Source: Nocardia jinanensis (GTDB lineage: Bacteria; Actinomycetota; Actinomycetes; Mycobacteriales; Mycobacteriaceae). Taken from it: a stretch of DNA of 64,000 bases. The notes below the pieces were generated by a model. It ran no database searches. It was not told where the DNA came from and was given only the letters and a program-made list of their open reading frames with translations. Shown in pieces: positions 25,701 to 39,983 of this stretch; position 1 is the first letter of the stretch, and each line of letters begins with the position of its first letter. Both the position numbers and the translations under genes were made by a program. The DNA is taken from contig NZ_BMMH01000004.1 of the NCBI RefSeq assembly GCF_014645735.1, positions 440,240-504,239 on the forward strand. The letters run 5' to 3'.

Positions 25701-28700
25701 GGTGACACCGGCCGCCTTGGCTTCGGTCGATCCGGCCGGGCTCGACAGTTTGCGAGTCGTCATCGCCGCGGGTGACGCCTGTTCACCGGAGCTGGTGCGG
25801 TGCTGGGCATCCGGCGATCGGGAATTCGTCAATGGCTACGGTCCCACCGAGGCCACAGTCATGACCAATCACAGTGCTCCGTTGGTGCCGGGGCAGCAGG
25901 TGACGATCGGTGGCCCGATTCGTGGTGTCACGGAGTGGGTGCTGGATCAGCGGTTGCAGCCTGTGCCGGTCGGGGTCGCGGGGGAGTTGTATGTGGCCGG
26001 TGCGCTGCTGGCTCGTGGCTATCATGCTCGGTCGGGGTTGACAGCCGCGCGTTTCGTGGCCTGTCCCTGGGTGCCCGGTGTACGGATGTACCGCACCGGG
26101 GACGTGGTCCGCTGGACCGCCGACGGAGCGATCCAGCATCTCGGCCGGTCCGACTTCCAGGTCAAGGTACGTGGTCATCGCATCGAGCTCGGTGAGATCG
26201 ACGCGGTACTGGCGGCGCACGAGACCGTCGGATTCGCCACTACCGTGGGCCGCCGCAACAGCTCCGGGACCATGATGCTGGCCTCGTACGTCGCCGCCGC
26301 GCAGGGGCGTTCGATCGATATCGCGATCCTCAGCGAATGTCTGCGCGCACGGCTGCCGTCCTACATGGTCCCGCCCTCGATCATGGTGCTCGATCACATC
26401 CCGCTGACACCCACGGGAAAGCTGGACCGCAGCGCACTACCGGATCCCGTTCCCACCGACACCGCACCGTTCCGGGCGCCCGAGACGCCGGTCGAACGCA
26501 GTATCGCCCGGGCGTTCGCGGAGGTGCTGGGTACCGACACCGTCGGTCTCGACGATTCGTTCTTCGCACTCGGCGGAGACAGCTTGACCGCCACCCGGGT
26601 AGCCGCGCGACTCGGTGCGGCGCTGGCTACCGAGATCCCGGTGCGGTTGCTGTTCGAGGCGCCGGAGGTGTCGGCGCTCGCGACCTGTATCGAGCAGCAT
26701 GCGCGGACGGGGCGGCAACGCCCGCCGCTGGTCGCCGGGCCCCGCCCCGATCTCGTGCCGTTGGCGCCCGCCCAGCAGCGGATGTGGTTCTTCAACCAAT
26801 ACGACACCGGTTCCGGGGCGTACAACATGCCGATCGCCATCCGGTTGCGCGGTGCTCTCGACCTCGACGCCCTGCGTTCGGCCCTGGCCGATCTGCTGCG
26901 CCGGCACGAATCCTTGCGCACGCGATATCCGGACCGCGGCGGAACGATTGTCCAGGTCGTCGAACCCGCCGGCGAGTCGGCCCGAGAGCTGAGCCGGGTA
27001 TCTGTCCGCCCGGACCAGTTGATCACCGCGATAACCGATTTCGTCCGTGCAGGCTTCGATGTGAGTGCCGAGGCGCCGGTGCGTGCCCGATTGTTCCGCA
27101 TGGTCGGTGCCGAGGAGACCGAATATGTGCTGACAGTCGTGGTACACCACATTGCCGCGGACGGTTTTTCGATGGTATCGCTGGCCCGTGATGTGACGAC
27201 GGCGTACGCCGCGCGAGCTCGGGGGCAGGCCCCGTCCTGGACACCGCTACCGGTCCAGTTCGCGGACTACGCGCTCTGGCAGCGCGCTGTCCTCGGCGCT
27301 CCCGACGATCCCGAATCACTGTGTGCCCGTCAGCTCCGGTATTGGCGCGAGACGCTCGCCGACCTGCCCGAGGAGCTGCGTCTGCCGTTCGACCGGCCGC
27401 GGCCGGTCGTGGGGTCGAATCGGAGCGGGAGTTGCCGGTTCGACGTGGAGCCGGGAACGGTCGCGGCGTTGGAAGAGCTGGCGCGGAAGCGTAGCTCCTC
27501 GCTGTTCATGGTGGTGCACGGCGCGTTGGCGGTTCTGCTCGCGCGGATGAGTGGTTCCGGTGATATCGCGATCGGCACGCCGGTAGCCGGGCGGGGTGCC
27601 GCCGTGCTCGATGATGTGGTCGGGATGTTCGTCAATACGGTGGTGTTGCGGACGGATGTAGCGGGCGGTGAATCGTTCACCGAGTTCCTCGACCGGGTCA
27701 AGAGAGTTGATCTGGCCGCTCTCGAACATGCCGATGTGCCGTTCGAGCAGGTGGTCGACGAGCTCGGTCCGCAGCGGTCCCAGTCCCGGCATCCGTTGTT
27801 CCAGGTGATGTTGGCGTTCCAGAACTTGGCGCCCGCCGACCTGGAGCTGCCCGGGGTGGAGGTATCGCTGGTCGATCTTCCCGACGACGTGTCCCGGTTC
27901 GATCTGCAGGCTGTGCTGTCGGAAAACGACAGTGGCGGCCTGGCGGTACGGGTTGCCTACTCGACCGATCTGTTCGACGCGGACACAGTTGATTCGCTGA
28001 TGCGCCGGTGGCTCCGGGTCTTGGAGTCGGTGACCGTCGATCCGGCAGTCGCGGTGGGATCGATCGACGTGCTGGAACCCGCGGAACGGACCGATCTGCT
28101 GACGCGTTCGGGGGCCGGCGCCGCCCCGCCGGTTACTCTGGCCGAGTTGCTGACCTCGGCCGTCGCGCGGGATCCCGGCGCGACAGCGATCGTGTGCGAC
28201 GGGCAGCGATCGACCTACGGGGAGCTGGAGCAACGTTCGAACCGCTTGGCTCGGAAGCTGATTCAGCGGGGTGTGGGGCCGGAGGATATTGTCGCGGTGG
28301 CGATGCCGCGCTCCGCGGATTCGGTTCTCGCGGTGTGGGCGGTGGTCCGGACAGGGGCCGCGTTCCTGCCGATCGACCCGGCCTATCCTGCCGACCGGAT
28401 CACCTATATGGTGACCGATTCGGGAGCGGTGCTCGGTCTGACGGTGGCATCGGTGCGGGCGCGACTACCCGGTGATATCGAATGGCTGACACTCGACGAC
28501 CCCGATGAGACCCGCAGCGCCCAGCCGATCTCCGACGGTGACCGGATACATCCACTGCGTGTCGACAATATCGCCTACCTCATCTATACCTCGGGCTCGA
28601 CCGGGCTGCCCAAAGCTGTCGCGGTGAGCCATCGCGGTCTGCGCAACTGCGCGGACGAGCACCTGGACGCCATGCGTATCGAACCGGGTTCTCGTGTGCT

Positions 28701-31700
28701 GTCCTTGTCCTCGCCGGGCTTCGATGTCTCGGTGGAGGAATTGCTGTCGGCGCTGTGCGCGGGCGCGACCATGGTCATCGCACCCCCCGATGTCTACGGG
28801 GGCGACGCACTCGCCGAACTGATCGACCGTGAAAAGGTCGGCCTCGTCTTCATCACACCGTCCCCGCTGTCCACCATCGACCGGACCCGCTGGCCGCTAC
28901 CGGATCTGCGAAATGTGGTGGTCGGTGGCGAGGGTTATGGCGCCGAACTGGTCGAGTGCTGGTGCGACGGCCGTGCGGTGTTCAACGGCTACGGTCCGTC
29001 CGAGACCACGATGATGGCGAATCACAGTGCTCCGTTGGTGGCGGGGGAGCAGGTGACGATCGGTGGCCCGATTCGTGGTGTCGCGGAGTGGGTGCTGGAT
29101 CAGCGGTTGCAGCCTGTGCCGGTCGGGGTCGCGGGGGAGTTGTATGTGGCCGGTGCGCTGCTGGCTCGTGGCTATCATGCTCGGTCGGGGTTGACAGCCG
29201 CGCGTTTCGTGGCCTGTCCCTGGGTGCCCGGTGTACGGATGTACCGCACCGGGGACGTGGTCCGCTGGACCGCCGACGGAGCGATCCAGTATCTGGGCCG
29301 GTCGGATTTCCAGGTGAAAATTCGTGGCCTCAGGATCGAACCGGGCGAGATCGATGCCCTGCTCGCCGCTCATGAAACTGTCGGTTTCTCCACTACCATC
29401 GGCCATCGCAGCAGTTCCGGGACCGTATCGCTGGTGTCGTATGTGGTCGCCGCACCCGGTTGTTCGATCGATGTCTCGATCCTGACCGGGTATCTGAGCG
29501 GGCGGTTGCCCTCGTATATGGTCCCGTCCACGATCATGCTGCTCGAGCACCTCCCGTTGACCCCGACGGGCAAGCTGGACCGCACGGCGCTTCCCGACCC
29601 GGTCTTCGCCGGCAGCGCGGAGTTCCGGGCGCCCGAGACACCGGTCGAACGCAGTATCGCCCAGGCGTTCGCCGAGGTGCTGGGTACCGATACCGTCGGT
29701 CTCGACGATTCGTTCTTCGCGCTCGGCGGCGACAGCATCATGTCGATCCAGCTGGTGACTCGGGCCCGAGCGGCGGGGGTGCTGTTCTCCGCGCGTGAGG
29801 TGTTCGAGCGCAAGACGGTCGCCGGGCTGGCCCGGATCGCGGCGCGCGCCGGCGGTCCCGGGGAGGTTCCCCGGCTGGCGGAGCTGCCCGGCGGTGGTGT
29901 GGGGCCGATACCGCTCACGCCGATCATGCGATGGCTCATCGAGCACGCGGAGCCGGGATTCGACCGCTTCTCGCAGGCCGTGCTGCTGAGTCTGCCGGTC
30001 GATATCGACCGGCAGCAGTTGGCGGGCACGGTACAGGCGGTACTCGATCGGCACGATATGTTGCGCGCACGGCTGCGCCCGGCCGACGACGGACGCTGGA
30101 TATGGGAGGCATTGCCGGCCGGATCGATTCGATCCGAGGAGGTCATCCACCGGGTGGCGACGGAGCAGGAGCCGGGCAGCGCTGGTTTCCGTGCGTCGGT
30201 GGCGGCGGAGCTGGATGCCGCCACGAGCCGGCTCGATCCGGGCGCCGGGATCGTGGTGCAGGTGGTCTGGTTCGATCCGGTGAACACCACGGAGCCGGGC
30301 CGGGTGCTGCTGCTGGTGCATCATTCGGCGATCGACGGAGTCTCCTGGCGGGTGCTGGTGCCCGACCTCGCCGTCGCATGGGCGCGGATCCGGTCCGGCG
30401 AGCCACCCGGCCTCGCCCCGGTCGGAACGTCGATGCGCCGGTGGGCGCACGGGCTGGTCGAGGCCGCGCACCGCCCGGAGCGGATCGCCGAGCTGGAACT
30501 GTGGCAAGCGATGGTGGCCGAGAACGATCCGGTGATCGGGTCCCGGCCCTTCGACCCGGCGGTCGATGTGGCTGCCACCCTGCGCGCGGTCGAGGTCGAC
30601 GTATCCCCCGAAGTGACCGAAGCGCTGTCGACCGAGGTGCCCGCGGCATTCCACGGCAGTGTGACCGATGGGCTGCTGGCGGCCCTGGCCTTGGCGTTGA
30701 CGAAGTGGCGGCGCGCGCGCGAGACAAGTGCCCGCGGCGATCTGCCCGCGGACATCGTGATCGGTCTCGAAGGGCACGGCCGCGAGGAGACCGCCGTCCA
30801 GGGCGCCGATCTGACCCGCACGGTCGGCTGGTTCACCACGAGTTTCCCGTTGCGCCTGGACCTTTCCGATATCGATCTCGACGACGCGTGCGCGGGTGGG
30901 CCGGCCATGGGGGCCGCGGTCAAGTCCGTGAAGGAACAGCTGCGCGCTGTCCCGGACCACGGGATCGGCTACGGCCTGTTGCGGTATCTCGACGAGGACA
31001 CCGAACCGGTGTTGCGGACGCTGCCATCGCCGCAGATCGGGTTCAACTATCTCGGCCGCATCGCCACGGGGATGCCCGAAGGAATGCCGGCGGTCGGTTG
31101 GCTGCCGGTGGACGACGGCGGCGATCTCTCGAGCGCCGAACTCGTCCGTGCGCAGAATCCGGATATGCCGGTGACCGCGGCGCTCGATATCACCGCCCGC
31201 ATGCTCGACGACGGGGGCCGGCCACGGTTGCGGGCGCTCTGGTCCTATCCCGCCGGGCTGCTCACCGCCGACGAGGTGCGCGCGGCGGCGGAGTCGTGGC
31301 GGGCGGTGCTGGCCGCGTTGGCGGCACATACCCACCGCAGCGGGGCGGGCGGATGGACACCGTCGGATCTGGATCTGGTCCGGCTGGCGCAGTCCGAGAT
31401 CGAACGACTCGAGGACCGGTATCCGGCGTCGAGCGATATCTGGCCGCTGACTCCGTTGCAGGAGGGCCTGCTGTTCCACGCGCTGGTGTCGGAGGAGTCG
31501 ACGGACGCCTATGTGGTGCAGCTGGTCGTCGAGCTCCGGGGGCCTGTCGATCCGCGGCGACTGCGCCGAGCCGGGCAGCTGCTGCTCGACCGGCACGCGA
31601 ATCTGCGCACCGCATTCGTCACCGATACCGGGCCGGTGCAGGTGGTCGACGAAGGCGTCGAGGCGCCCTGGTCGGAGCTCGACCTGTCCGGGCTCGACGA

Positions 31701-34700
31701 GCAGGGACGGGAACGCGAATGGGATCTGCTGATGGCCGCGGACCGGGCGACCCGGTTCGACCCGGCGCGGGCCCCGCTGCTGCGCTGGATGCTGGTCACC
31801 ACCGGGCCACAAAAGTATCGGCTGGTGCTCACCAATCACCATCTGCTGCTCGACGGCTGGTCACTACCGCTGCTCCTACGGGAGTTGCTGGTGCTCTACG
31901 CCACCGACGGTGATATCGCGGCGCTGCCCGCGGTCGATCCCTATCGTGACTTCCTGGAGTGGCTCGCCGGGCAGGACCGGGCCGCGTCGCTCGACGTCTG
32001 GGCCCACGTATTCGACGGCGCCGACGAGCCGACGCTGTTGGCCCCGGCCGATCCCGGCCGGCGATACACCCGATCGCACGATGTGCTCGGCGAACTGACC
32101 GAGGAACAGACCGCGGCGCTGACCGGCCTCGCGCAGGCCCGGGGAGTCACCCTCAACACCGTGCTCCAGACGGCATGGGCCATTGTGCTGGGCGCGGCGA
32201 CTTCCCGCGACGATGTGACGTTCGGATCCACGGTCTCCGGACGTTCCGCGCAGATCCCGGGTATCGAATCGATGATCGGGCTGTTCGTCAACACAGTGCC
32301 GGTGCGGGTCCGTCTCGACCCCGCCGAGAGTTTGGGGCAGCTGCTCGACCGGGTCCAGGCCGAGCAGGCCGCACTGCTCGATCACCACCATGTGGGTCTG
32401 ACCGATATCGAGCATGCCGCCGGGCCGGGTGCGGTGTTCGACACGATGACGGTGTTCGAGTCCTATCCGGTCGATCGGGGTGGGCTGACCGCGGATACCG
32501 AGATCGCCGGCGTGCGGGTGGCCGGTGTCACCGGCATCGACGCCGCCCACTATCCGCTGGGGGTGGTCGCGCATATCGACACGCGACTGCACCTCCGGAT
32601 CAAGTACCTGCCCGAACTCTTCGACCGCGACACGATGGAGGCGACACTGCATCGGGTCCTGCGGGTGGTGGGCATCGTTGCCGCCGAACCGGATCTGCCG
32701 CTGGCCCGGCTGGATCTGCTCTCCCCCGCCGAGTACCGGGAGTTGACGCAGGTATCGGGTGATCCGGCCGTGCCGGAGCGGGTGCTACCGGAATTGCTGG
32801 CGGCGGGGCGGGATCCGGCGGCGGTCGCGGTGGTGTGCGGGGAGCGCCGGTGGACCTACGGTGAGCTCGATACGGAGTCGAATCGGTTGGCGCGGTTGCT
32901 CATCGGCCGGGGCGCCGGGCCGGAGACCACTGTCGCGGTGGGGTTGCCCCGGTCGGTCGAGTCGGTGTTGGCGATGTGGGCGGTGGCCAAGTCGGGGGCA
33001 GCGTTCATACCGGTGGATCCGACGTACCCGGCCGGCCGGGTCGAACACATCCTCACCGATTCGGGTGTGGCGTTGGGCATCACACTGTCGCAATGGCGGG
33101 ATCGGCTGCCCGGGTCGGTGCAGTGGGCGACGCTCGACGAGCCGGCAGTCGCTGCGGAAGTCGCCCGATTGCCGGCGACGCCGGTGACCGACGCGCAGCG
33201 AACACTGCCGGTGCGGGTGGACCAGGCGGCATACGTGATCTACACGTCCGGCTCGACGGGTGCGCCGAAGGGCGTGGTGGTATCGCATCGGGGGCTGGCG
33301 AATCTGGTGGCCGAACAACGTTCGCGGTTCGATATCGGTCCGGGCGCGCGGGTACTGCATATCGCGTCGCCGAGTTTCGACGCGGCGGTCCTGGAACAGC
33401 TGTGCGCGTTCGCGTCGGGTGGACGGCTGGTGATAGCACCGCCGGGTGTCTACGGCGGCACCGAGCTGACGCAGATCCTGTCGCGCGAGCAGGTGACCCA
33501 TGCCGCGCTGACGCCCACGGTCCTGGCGACGATCGATCCGGCCGGGCTGGACGACCTCGCGAATATCGTACTGGGCGGCGAGGTGCCCGCACCCGAACTG
33601 GTGTCGCGCTGGGCGCCGGGCCGGACCCTGTCCAATACCTACGGTCCGGCGGAGGCCACGATCGAGACCGATGCCAGTGCGCCGATGGTGGCGGGTGAGG
33701 TGGTGACGATCGGCGGACCGATCCGCGGGGTCGGGCAGGTCGTGCTCGACGCGCGGTTGCGGCCGGTGCCGGTGGGAGTCGTCGGTGAGTTGTATCTGGC
33801 GGGTCCGGGTCTGGCTCGCGGTTACCGCAACCGGACGGGTCTGACCGCGTCGCGGTTCGTCGCCGATCCTTATGCCGGGCCGGGGCAGCGCATGTACCGG
33901 ACCGGAGACTTGGTGCGGTGGTTGCGCTCACCGCTGGGGAGTCTGGCGCTGGATTATGTGGGCCGGGCGGATTCCCAGGTCAAGGTACGTGGTGTCCGCA
34001 TCGAGCTCGGCGAGGTCGAATCGACGCTGCGGGCCTGTCCGGGTGTGGCCGATGCGGCGGCGACCGTGCACCGGGACTCCGCGACCGGAGGCCGGCTGAT
34101 CGGTTACGTGGTGCCCGAGCCCGGCGTGGAGATCGACCCGGCCGAGGTCCTCTCCTACGCGGGAGAGCAGCTGGCTCCGCATACGGTGCCGGCGAAAGTG
34201 GTGGTGCTCGACGCGCTGCCGGTGACAGCGAACGGCAAGCTCGATCGCACCGCGCTGCCCGCGCCGGAGTTCGCCACGGGCCGGACCGATTTCCGGGCGC
34301 CGGTCACCGTGGTGGAGAAAACGCTGGCGGGACTGTTCGCGGAAGTTCTGGGACTCGACGAGGTCGGACCGGACGATTCTTTCTTCGCGCTCGGCGGGGA
34401 CAGCATCATGTCGCTCCAGTTGGTGACCCGGGCCCGGGCGGCGGGGGTGCTGTTCTCCGCGCGTGAGGTGTTCGAGCGCAAAACGGTCGCCGGACTGGCC
34501 GAGATCGCGGTGCGTGACGAGAGTTCCGCGGTGGCGGCCCTTCCGGCGGAGCTGCCCGGCGGCGGTGTGGGGCCGGTACCGCTGACACCGATCATGTGCT
34601 GGATGTTCGAGCGCGGCAGTTTCGACCGCTTCTGCCAATGGGTGATGCTGACGCTGCCGGCCGGTATCGATACCGCGGGCATCAGCGCCACTGTCCAGGC

Positions 34701-37700
34701 GGTGATCGATCACCACGATATGCTGCGGGCCCGGTTGCACCCGGACTCCGCGCACCCGTCGGGCTGGGCGCTGCGGGTGCAGGCGACCTCGATGTCGGCC
34801 GCCGGACTGATCCGGCACGTGCCGGTGAACGTGGCGCCGGACAGCAGCGCGTTCGCCGCGATCGTCGATGCCGAGGCGAAGGCGGCGGCCGAACGCCTCG
34901 ACCCCGCCGCGGGAATCGTGCTGCAGTTGGTCTGGTTCGACTGGGCCGGACAGCCGGGCCGGTTGCTCGTGGTCGCGCACCATCTGGTGATCGACGGTGT
35001 GTCGTGGCAGATACTGGTTCCCGACCTCGTCTCCGCATGGGCGCAGGTCAGTGCCGGGCAACGGCCCCGCCTCGCGTCTGTCGGTACCTCGATGCGCCGC
35101 TGGTCGACCGCGCTGCGCACCGCGGCCGAGAGTCACGATGAACTCGACTGGTGGCGATCCACGCTCGGCGCCGACGATCCACCGCTCGGCTCCCGCCCGA
35201 TCGACCGGGACGTGGACGTGCAGGCCACCGCCGTCACTGCCACGGTCACGCTGTCCACCGCGGTGACCCGCGACGTACTCACCACCCTGCCCCGGGCATT
35301 CCACGCCAATGTGGACGACGCCCTCATCGCCGGGCTCGCGCTGGCTCTGACGCGATGGCGGCGCCGCCACGGCGAAACCGGCACCGAGACCCTGCTCACC
35401 GTCGAAAGCCACGGTCGGCACGACACGGTGCTCACCGGTGCCGATCTCACGCGCACCCTCGGATGGTTCACCACGACCTACCCCGTGCGGCTCGACCTGT
35501 CCGGTGTGGACATCGACGAAGCGTTCGACGCCGGGGCTGCCGCCGGGGCGGTTGTCAAAAGGGTCAAGGAACAACTCAGGCAGGTACCCGGACACGGAAT
35601 CGGCTACGGGCTGTTGCGTTATCTCGATCCCGAGACCGCCCGCGTCCTGAGTGCGCTGCCCACCCCGCAGGTGAGTTTCAACTATCTCGGTCGGTTCGAC
35701 ACCCTGCCCGCATCGGCACGCGATGCCGGGTGGATGCCCGCCGGGGACACCATGGCGGCCGGCGGGGTGCAGAACCCCGACGCACCCGTAGCGGCTCTGC
35801 TGGGTATCAACGCGGTCACCACCGATACACCGGACGGACCTGCGCTCACCGCCGCATGGGACTACCCGCCCGGCCCGCTCACCTCGGCCGAGGTCACCGA
35901 CCTCATGGGACTGTGGCGCGACGCGATGACAGCGCTGGCCGCCCACGCGGCCCGGCCCGGCGTCAGCGGGCTGACCCCCTCCGACCTCGATCTCGTCGAC
36001 CTCGACCAGACAGCGATCGACCGGCTGGAGATCCGGCAACCGGGACTCGACGACATATGGCCGCTCACACCGCTACAGCAGGGATTGCTGTTCCACGCCG
36101 AGCTCGCGGCCGGCGATCTCGACGCGTATGTGGTGCAACTCTGCCTGGAACTCGGCGGGCACGTCGATGCCGACCGGCTGCGGCGCGCCGCGCAGATGCT
36201 GGTCGGGCGGCATCCGAACCTGCGGACCGCGTTCGTGCGCGACGATGCCGGTGAACCGCTGCAGGTGGTGCACCAGCACGTCGACGTACCGTTCGCCCGG
36301 ATCGACTCGACCGACGGTGACGAGCCCGCACTCGAACGAATCATGGATTCCGACCGCCGCGCGGGGTTCGACACGAGTATCGCGCCGCTGCTGCGGCTGA
36401 CCCTGATCAGCACCGCCCCCCAGCGGTACCGGCTGCTGTTGAGCATGCATCACATCCTGATAGACGGATGGTCCACGCCACTGCTGATCCGGGAACTGCT
36501 GACGCTCTACGCCGCCGACGGCGATCCCGGGGCACTGGCTCCCGTGCGTCCTTACCGCGACTATCTGACGTGGCTGCGGGCCCAGGACCAGAACGCGGCG
36601 GAAGCCGCGTGGACACGGGCACTCGAGGGCGCCACCGAGCCGACCCTGCTGGCGCCGGCGGACCGCGGTCGTCAGCACATCGTCGCCGCGCGCGAGGTCG
36701 ACCTAGCGTTGAGCGACTACCGGACAGCGGAGCTGGTCGCGACGGCTCACCAGCAGGAGATCACGCTCAACACCCTTGTCCAAGCCGCGTGGGCGATTGT
36801 GCTCGCCACCGAGACCGGCCGCGACGACGTCGTATTCGGCGCCACCGTCTCCGGCCGCCCGCCGCAGATCACCGGTATCGAGACGATGATCGGACTGTTC
36901 GTCAACACTGTGCCCGTCCGGGTCCGGCTCGATCCTCGTGAAAGCCTGGCCCGGCTACTACGACAGATTCGAACCGAACAGATCGCACTGCTCGACCAGC
37001 ACCACATCGGCCTCACCCAGATCCAGGACATGGCAGGGCCAGGCGCGATGTTCGACACCGTGACCGTTTTCGAGTCCTACCCGATCGATCGGGCCGGGCT
37101 GTCCGAAGCCGGCGATATCGCCGGAGCGCACGTTCTGGACGTGCACGGACGCGACGCCGCGCACTATCCGCTCGGCCTGATCATCCACCAGGACGATCGG
37201 CTGCACCTGACTTTCAAGTACCTGCCCTCGTTGTTCACCCGCCGGCGGATCGACGCCCTCGCCGACCGTGTGCGGCGAGTACTCGACGCCTTCGTCGAAC
37301 AGATCGATCTCCCGCTCGGCCGCCTCACGCTGCTGTCGCCGGCGGAACATGCCGCGCTGGTACCCGTTCGAGGCCGGCCCGGCGCGATGACGTCGGTGTT
37401 GCCGCAGGTGCTGACATCCGCGATGACTCCCGACACCGATGCGGTGGTCTGCGATGGCGTGAGCCTGTCCTACCGCGAACTCGACGAGACCTCGAACCGG
37501 TGGGCGCGGGTACTCATCGACAGCGGGATCGGACCCGAATCGGTGGTGGCCCTCGCGTTACCGCGCTCCGTCGACGCCGTCACCGCCGTGTGGGCGGTCG
37601 CGAAAGCCGGTGGTGCGTTCGTGCAGATCGACCCCGCTCATCCACGCGACCGGACCGAACGAATTCTCACCGATTCCGGCGCCGCTGCCGGGTTGACGTT

Positions 37701-39981
37701 CGCGGCCCGCCGAGACCGGCTACCGGACACCATAGGCTGGCTCCTCCTCGACGGCCCCGCCTTCGCTGCGACAACGGCGTCGGCGTCTCCTGCCACTATC
37801 ACCGACGCCGAGCGCACAACCGCGTTACGGCCGGAGCACCCGGCATACCTGATCTACACCTCGGGCTCCACCGGGACTCCCAAAGGGGTGGTCGTCACCC
37901 ATACCGGGATCGCGAACCTGGCGGCCGAAACGCGGGAACGGTTCGGTCTCACCCCGGCCGCGCGGGTACTGGCCGCCTCCTCCCCGAGCTTCGACGTCTC
38001 GATCCTCGAATGGCTCAGCGCCGCAGCCGCCGGAGCCACCTCGGTGATCGCCCCCGCATCGGTAGTCGCGGGCACCGAACTGGCCGAAGCGATCGAAGCC
38101 GGACACGTCACCCACGCGGCGCTGACGCCGACAGTGCTCGCCTCGCTGGACTCCGGCGCCCTCGGCACTCTCGGCACCCTGATCCTCGGCGGCGAAATCT
38201 GCCCACCGGACCTGGCCACCCGATGGATACCGGGCCGCACGGTGATCAACACCTACGGCGCTACCGAAACCACGATCATGAGCTGCGCCGCTGCCGCGCC
38301 GACCACGGTCGCGGACAGCCCGATGACGATCGGCGGTCCGGTCCGTGGCTTCACCGCCGTCGTACTCGACCGCGGATTGCGCCCTGTCCCACCCGGAGTG
38401 GTCGGCGAACTGTACCTGTCCGGGCCGGGCCTCGCCCGCGGTTACCACCGGCAACCCGCAACCACCGCAGCCCGATTCGTCCCGGACCCGTACGGGCCGC
38501 CCGGGACACGGATGTACCGCACCGGTGACCTGGTCACCTGGACCGCCGACCGGACATTGCACTACAAAGGCCGCAGCGACCTGCAGATCGAGATCGCGGG
38601 CAACCGGATCGAACCCGGTGATATCGAGTCCGCACTGCGGAGCCATCGCGATATCGTCCAGGCCGCCGTCACGGTCCGCACCCGGCCCGACGGCACCGAC
38701 CAACTCGTCGGCTACGTGGTACCGGCTCCCGGCACCACGCCCGATACTCCCGCGCTGACCACCCATCTCGCGGCACGGCTACCCACTCATATGATCCCGA
38801 CCGCCTTCGTCGCCCTCGACCGGATCCCGCTCACCGCCTCCGGCAAGCTCGACTACAGAGCGCTGCCCCTGCCGGACCGGCCACCAGTCCGGTTCCGGTC
38901 ACCGTCGACCCCGCTCGAGGCCACCGTCTGTGATGTCTTCGCCCAGATCCTCGACATCGAACGAGCCGGTACCGAGGACAGCTTCTTCACGCACGGCGGC
39001 AACTCGCTGGCCGCGGCTCAACTGGTGATGCGGTTGGGCGAATCGACCGGTGTCGACGTGCCGGTCCACTGGGTTTTCACCGATCCGACCCCGCAGGCGC
39101 TGGCCCGTCGCATCGAGGCCCGCCGCCGCGGCCTCGACGAACCGGAACCCGGCGACGCACTCTCGGTGCTGCTTCCCCTGCGTGCCACCGGCGACAGCCC
39201 ACCATTGTTCTGCGTTCACCCGGCCATCGGACTGGCGTGGTGCTTCAGCGGACTCGTGCAGCACCTCGACCCCGACCGTCCTGTGCACGGGCTGCAATCC
39301 CCGGCGTTGACCGAACCCGCCACCCGGTTCGCCACCTTGGACGAACTCGCCGCTCGCTATGTACAGGAGATCCGGTCCGTCCAGCCGCACGGCCCCTACC
39401 ATCTGCTCGGCTACTCGCTCGGCGGCACCATCGCCCACGCGATCGCCGGCCGGCTCCGCCGGGCGGGCCACTCCGTCGCCACTCTGGCCATGATGGACAC
39501 GCGTGTCGTCACCGCCGACAGCGTCCGCGTTCCCACACCCACTATCGGGAAGATGCTCGCCGAAGTCGGCGGTCTCCCCGTTGCCGAGGACGCCGACGAG
39601 TCCACCATCTCCGCCGCGGCCGAGTCGCTGCGCCGGCAATACGGACTCGGCGCCGCCATGACCCCGGAGCATCTCGCGGTCCTGCACGGCGACTACACCC
39701 GGCTCGTCGACCTCACCTGGAACCACCGGCCGACACCGTTCGACGGTGACCTGATCTACTTCAGCGCCGCCCCCGGCGACGCAGACGACCCCGGCCCCTC
39801 GCCGGCTCTCGCATGGGCCGACCACATCACGGGCCGTATCGCCGAGCACCACATCCCCGCCCGACACGATCGGATGACCGGCCCCGACGCACTCCGCGCA
39901 ATCGGACTCGTCCTCACCGAACACTTCCGTTCCACCCAGACTCCTTCATCGGAGGCCCCTACTCCAGCAAGGGAAAGCTGA
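22774..39981 (+). CDS. Four-module nonribosomal peptide synthetase (5735 aa)
   Basis: One uninterrupted gene encodes a whole assembly line. Residue guides: C1 with HHVASDG at 157-163; a half C domain about 470-715 (no HHxxxDG); A1 about 735-1220, PCP1 Ser1270; C2 with HHIAADG at 1458; A2, PCP2 Ser2321; E1 with HHSAIDG at 2516; C3 with HHLLLDG at 3022; A3, PCP3 Ser3877; E2 with HHLVIDG at 4069; C4 with HHILIDG at 4559; A4, PCP4 Ser5411 (GGNS); TE with GYSLGG, Ser5548. C3 and C4 follow epimerases and begin DIWPLTPLQ, as in D-accepting domains. C1 resembles the EntF-type LCL domain, implying an acyl or upstream donor. Predicted product: an acylated tetrapeptide with D residues 2 and 3, released by TE hydrolysis or cyclisation. 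No MbtH gene is in the window. Confidence 0.95.
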   Translation: MASPPPRIHPGPVPDGTGATTISAIRPVPLSAGQRALWLAQQLRPDVPISEAQYIELHGELDIELLRRTSIRVGREFQTGYLRLVEDDGEPYQLFDPSLESAGPHIDMRGERDPMAAALRWMCDEYTAPLDMTRDRLVAGALLQVGDRHYLWYNRIHHVASDGYAAMTMVNRIAALYTAALQDPAAEPSESIAPNRAADLRTLYEADRSYRESKRFTDDRAYWLNRLADVHDVSSLAGGYAPPRADSVAAIGELSPATVARIDHCADVLDTSPAAVVIAAFGCYLARMTGRDDVVVDIPVSGRTSAVLRRSGGVFVNVAPFPVVFGTGDTVATLARRVQSDLIGALRHQRCGLYDIRAAAGSNGQRRFAGPVVNVMYFHQEIRLGPASGEFHILSSGPVEDLLVDLYQTGDPPRTILHFMANPNLYTRAELSAHHARFTQLLDAFAAAAPDTDLGQVHPDTARDAARIRHRRENLAFWRATLADLPVELSLPFDRSRPGVASDRGGSCRFGLGAGLVGGLAKLARGRDRSLFTVIHAALAILLARLSGSGDIVIGTPVAGRGAAALDDTSGTSVAVLRTDVELGESFTEFLDRVGQIDPAAFEHADVPFEQLVAELAPERSQSPNPLFQVVLAIQDSVRADLDAPGSVTDRVEDVPRCDVRVALSEGDDHDGLAVTVTYSADLFDARTIDSLGRRLVRVLESVAADPAGAVGSIDLLEPAERADLLTRSGGRTVAPVTLDELLTATAAGNPDVPAFVFDGAQMSYRELDERSSQLARILIRQGVGPEDIVAVAMPRSPDLVLAWWAVAKSGAAFLPIDPAFPAERITHMMTDSEAVIGLTVASAREQLPGTIDWLIPRDLDRTIDSRPISDSERTTALRPQHPAYLIYTSGSTGVPKGVTVTHAGLAALSAEQRERYAVNRDSRTLYFASPSFDSSVWEMLFAGGSGATMIIAVPGTYGGVELAELLRRERVSHAVVTPAALASVDPAGLDSLRVVIAAGDACSPELVRCWASGDREFVNGYGPTEATVMTNHSAPLVPGQQVTIGGPIRGVTEWVLDQRLQPVPVGVAGELYVAGALLARGYHARSGLTAARFVACPWVPGVRMYRTGDVVRWTADGAIQHLGRSDFQVKVRGHRIELGEIDAVLAAHETVGFATTVGRRNSSGTMMLASYVAAAQGRSIDIAILSECLRARLPSYMVPPSIMVLDHIPLTPTGKLDRSALPDPVPTDTAPFRAPETPVERSIARAFAEVLGTDTVGLDDSFFALGGDSLTATRVAARLGAALATEIPVRLLFEAPEVSALATCIEQHARTGRQRPPLVAGPRPDLVPLAPAQQRMWFFNQYDTGSGAYNMPIAIRLRGALDLDALRSALADLLRRHESLRTRYPDRGGTIVQVVEPAGESARELSRVSVRPDQLITAITDFVRAGFDVSAEAPVRARLFRMVGAEETEYVLTVVVHHIAADGFSMVSLARDVTTAYAARARGQAPSWTPLPVQFADYALWQRAVLGAPDDPESLCARQLRYWRETLADLPEELRLPFDRPRPVVGSNRSGSCRFDVEPGTVAALEELARKRSSSLFMVVHGALAVLLARMSGSGDIAIGTPVAGRGAAVLDDVVGMFVNTVVLRTDVAGGESFTEFLDRVKRVDLAALEHADVPFEQVVDELGPQRSQSRHPLFQVMLAFQNLAPADLELPGVEVSLVDLPDDVSRFDLQAVLSENDSGGLAVRVAYSTDLFDADTVDSLMRRWLRVLESVTVDPAVAVGSIDVLEPAERTDLLTRSGAGAAPPVTLAELLTSAVARDPGATAIVCDGQRSTYGELEQRSNRLARKLIQRGVGPEDIVAVAMPRSADSVLAVWAVVRTGAAFLPIDPAYPADRITYMVTDSGAVLGLTVASVRARLPGDIEWLTLDDPDETRSAQPISDGDRIHPLRVDNIAYLIYTSGSTGLPKAVAVSHRGLRNCADEHLDAMRIEPGSRVLSLSSPGFDVSVEELLSALCAGATMVIAPPDVYGGDALAELIDREKVGLVFITPSPLSTIDRTRWPLPDLRNVVVGGEGYGAELVECWCDGRAVFNGYGPSETTMMANHSAPLVAGEQVTIGGPIRGVAEWVLDQRLQPVPVGVAGELYVAGALLARGYHARSGLTAARFVACPWVPGVRMYRTGDVVRWTADGAIQYLGRSDFQVKIRGLRIEPGEIDALLAAHETVGFSTTIGHRSSSGTVSLVSYVVAAPGCSIDVSILTGYLSGRLPSYMVPSTIMLLEHLPLTPTGKLDRTALPDPVFAGSAEFRAPETPVERSIAQAFAEVLGTDTVGLDDSFFALGGDSIMSIQLVTRARAAGVLFSAREVFERKTVAGLARIAARAGGPGEVPRLAELPGGGVGPIPLTPIMRWLIEHAEPGFDRFSQAVLLSLPVDIDRQQLAGTVQAVLDRHDMLRARLRPADDGRWIWEALPAGSIRSEEVIHRVATEQEPGSAGFRASVAAELDAATSRLDPGAGIVVQVVWFDPVNTTEPGRVLLLVHHSAIDGVSWRVLVPDLAVAWARIRSGEPPGLAPVGTSMRRWAHGLVEAAHRPERIAELELWQAMVAENDPVIGSRPFDPAVDVAATLRAVEVDVSPEVTEALSTEVPAAFHGSVTDGLLAALALALTKWRRARETSARGDLPADIVIGLEGHGREETAVQGADLTRTVGWFTTSFPLRLDLSDIDLDDACAGGPAMGAAVKSVKEQLRAVPDHGIGYGLLRYLDEDTEPVLRTLPSPQIGFNYLGRIATGMPEGMPAVGWLPVDDGGDLSSAELVRAQNPDMPVTAALDITARMLDDGGRPRLRALWSYPAGLLTADEVRAAAESWRAVLAALAAHTHRSGAGGWTPSDLDLVRLAQSEIERLEDRYPASSDIWPLTPLQEGLLFHALVSEESTDAYVVQLVVELRGPVDPRRLRRAGQLLLDRHANLRTAFVTDTGPVQVVDEGVEAPWSELDLSGLDEQGREREWDLLMAADRATRFDPARAPLLRWMLVTTGPQKYRLVLTNHHLLLDGWSLPLLLRELLVLYATDGDIAALPAVDPYRDFLEWLAGQDRAASLDVWAHVFDGADEPTLLAPADPGRRYTRSHDVLGELTEEQTAALTGLAQARGVTLNTVLQTAWAIVLGAATSRDDVTFGSTVSGRSAQIPGIESMIGLFVNTVPVRVRLDPAESLGQLLDRVQAEQAALLDHHHVGLTDIEHAAGPGAVFDTMTVFESYPVDRGGLTADTEIAGVRVAGVTGIDAAHYPLGVVAHIDTRLHLRIKYLPELFDRDTMEATLHRVLRVVGIVAAEPDLPLARLDLLSPAEYRELTQVSGDPAVPERVLPELLAAGRDPAAVAVVCGERRWTYGELDTESNRLARLLIGRGAGPETTVAVGLPRSVESVLAMWAVAKSGAAFIPVDPTYPAGRVEHILTDSGVALGITLSQWRDRLPGSVQWATLDEPAVAAEVARLPATPVTDAQRTLPVRVDQAAYVIYTSGSTGAPKGVVVSHRGLANLVAEQRSRFDIGPGARVLHIASPSFDAAVLEQLCAFASGGRLVIAPPGVYGGTELTQILSREQVTHAALTPTVLATIDPAGLDDLANIVLGGEVPAPELVSRWAPGRTLSNTYGPAEATIETDASAPMVAGEVVTIGGPIRGVGQVVLDARLRPVPVGVVGELYLAGPGLARGYRNRTGLTASRFVADPYAGPGQRMYRTGDLVRWLRSPLGSLALDYVGRADSQVKVRGVRIELGEVESTLRACPGVADAAATVHRDSATGGRLIGYVVPEPGVEIDPAEVLSYAGEQLAPHTVPAKVVVLDALPVTANGKLDRTALPAPEFATGRTDFRAPVTVVEKTLAGLFAEVLGLDEVGPDDSFFALGGDSIMSLQLVTRARAAGVLFSAREVFERKTVAGLAEIAVRDESSAVAALPAELPGGGVGPVPLTPIMCWMFERGSFDRFCQWVMLTLPAGIDTAGISATVQAVIDHHDMLRARLHPDSAHPSGWALRVQATSMSAAGLIRHVPVNVAPDSSAFAAIVDAEAKAAAERLDPAAGIVLQLVWFDWAGQPGRLLVVAHHLVIDGVSWQILVPDLVSAWAQVSAGQRPRLASVGTSMRRWSTALRTAAESHDELDWWRSTLGADDPPLGSRPIDRDVDVQATAVTATVTLSTAVTRDVLTTLPRAFHANVDDALIAGLALALTRWRRRHGETGTETLLTVESHGRHDTVLTGADLTRTLGWFTTTYPVRLDLSGVDIDEAFDAGAAAGAVVKRVKEQLRQVPGHGIGYGLLRYLDPETARVLSALPTPQVSFNYLGRFDTLPASARDAGWMPAGDTMAAGGVQNPDAPVAALLGINAVTTDTPDGPALTAAWDYPPGPLTSAEVTDLMGLWRDAMTALAAHAARPGVSGLTPSDLDLVDLDQTAIDRLEIRQPGLDDIWPLTPLQQGLLFHAELAAGDLDAYVVQLCLELGGHVDADRLRRAAQMLVGRHPNLRTAFVRDDAGEPLQVVHQHVDVPFARIDSTDGDEPALERIMDSDRRAGFDTSIAPLLRLTLISTAPQRYRLLLSMHHILIDGWSTPLLIRELLTLYAADGDPGALAPVRPYRDYLTWLRAQDQNAAEAAWTRALEGATEPTLLAPADRGRQHIVAAREVDLALSDYRTAELVATAHQQEITLNTLVQAAWAIVLATETGRDDVVFGATVSGRPPQITGIETMIGLFVNTVPVRVRLDPRESLARLLRQIRTEQIALLDQHHIGLTQIQDMAGPGAMFDTVTVFESYPIDRAGLSEAGDIAGAHVLDVHGRDAAHYPLGLIIHQDDRLHLTFKYLPSLFTRRRIDALADRVRRVLDAFVEQIDLPLGRLTLLSPAEHAALVPVRGRPGAMTSVLPQVLTSAMTPDTDAVVCDGVSLSYRELDETSNRWARVLIDSGIGPESVVALALPRSVDAVTAVWAVAKAGGAFVQIDPAHPRDRTERILTDSGAAAGLTFAARRDRLPDTIGWLLLDGPAFAATTASASPATITDAERTTALRPEHPAYLIYTSGSTGTPKGVVVTHTGIANLAAETRERFGLTPAARVLAASSPSFDVSILEWLSAAAAGATSVIAPASVVAGTELAEAIEAGHVTHAALTPTVLASLDSGALGTLGTLILGGEICPPDLATRWIPGRTVINTYGATETTIMSCAAAAPTTVADSPMTIGGPVRGFTAVVLDRGLRPVPPGVVGELYLSGPGLARGYHRQPATTAARFVPDPYGPPGTRMYRTGDLVTWTADRTLHYKGRSDLQIEIAGNRIEPGDIESALRSHRDIVQAAVTVRTRPDGTDQLVGYVVPAPGTTPDTPALTTHLAARLPTHMIPTAFVALDRIPLTASGKLDYRALPLPDRPPVRFRSPSTPLEATVCDVFAQILDIERAGTEDSFFTHGGNSLAAAQLVMRLGESTGVDVPVHWVFTDPTPQALARRIEARRRGLDEPEPGDALSVLLPLRATGDSPPLFCVHPAIGLAWCFSGLVQHLDPDRPVHGLQSPALTEPATRFATLDELAARYVQEIRSVQPHGPYHLLGYSLGGTIAHAIAGRLRRAGHSVATLAMMDTRVVTADSVRVPTPTIGKMLAEVGGLPVAEDADESTISAAAESLRRQYGLGAAMTPEHLAVLHGDYTRLVDLTWNHRPTPFDGDLIYFSAAPGDADDPGPSPALAWADHITGRIAEHHIPARHDRMTGPDALRAIGLVLTEHFRSTQTPSSEAPTPARES
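25867..26136 (+). repeat. Nearly identical 270-bp block, copy in A1
   Basis: This part of A1 (residues about 1032-1121, from ANH/TNH after the A5 motif through [15 protein letters not shown]) is almost base-for-base the same as 29020-29289 in A2. I count three differences over 270 bp and none in the last roughly 200 bp. Flanking DNA diverges sharply, which points to recent gene conversion between modules. Confidence 0.85.
29020..29289 (+). repeat. Nearly identical 270-bp block, copy in A2
   Basis: Partner of 25867-26136. It begins AATCACAGTGCTCCGTTGGT and ends GCGATCCAG. It covers the A6-A8 portion of the adenylation domain, outside the eight specificity residues before it, so the exchange would not by itself change the amino acid selected. 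Confidence 0.85.
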
Positions 39982-39983
39982 TC

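Noticed and set aside
28897..31842. Leftward 981-codon open frame inside the NRPS
   Set aside because: High-GC shadow of the NRPS; the product is His/Gly/Arg-rich low-complexity sequence, while the forward frame holds full C/A/PCP/E motifs.
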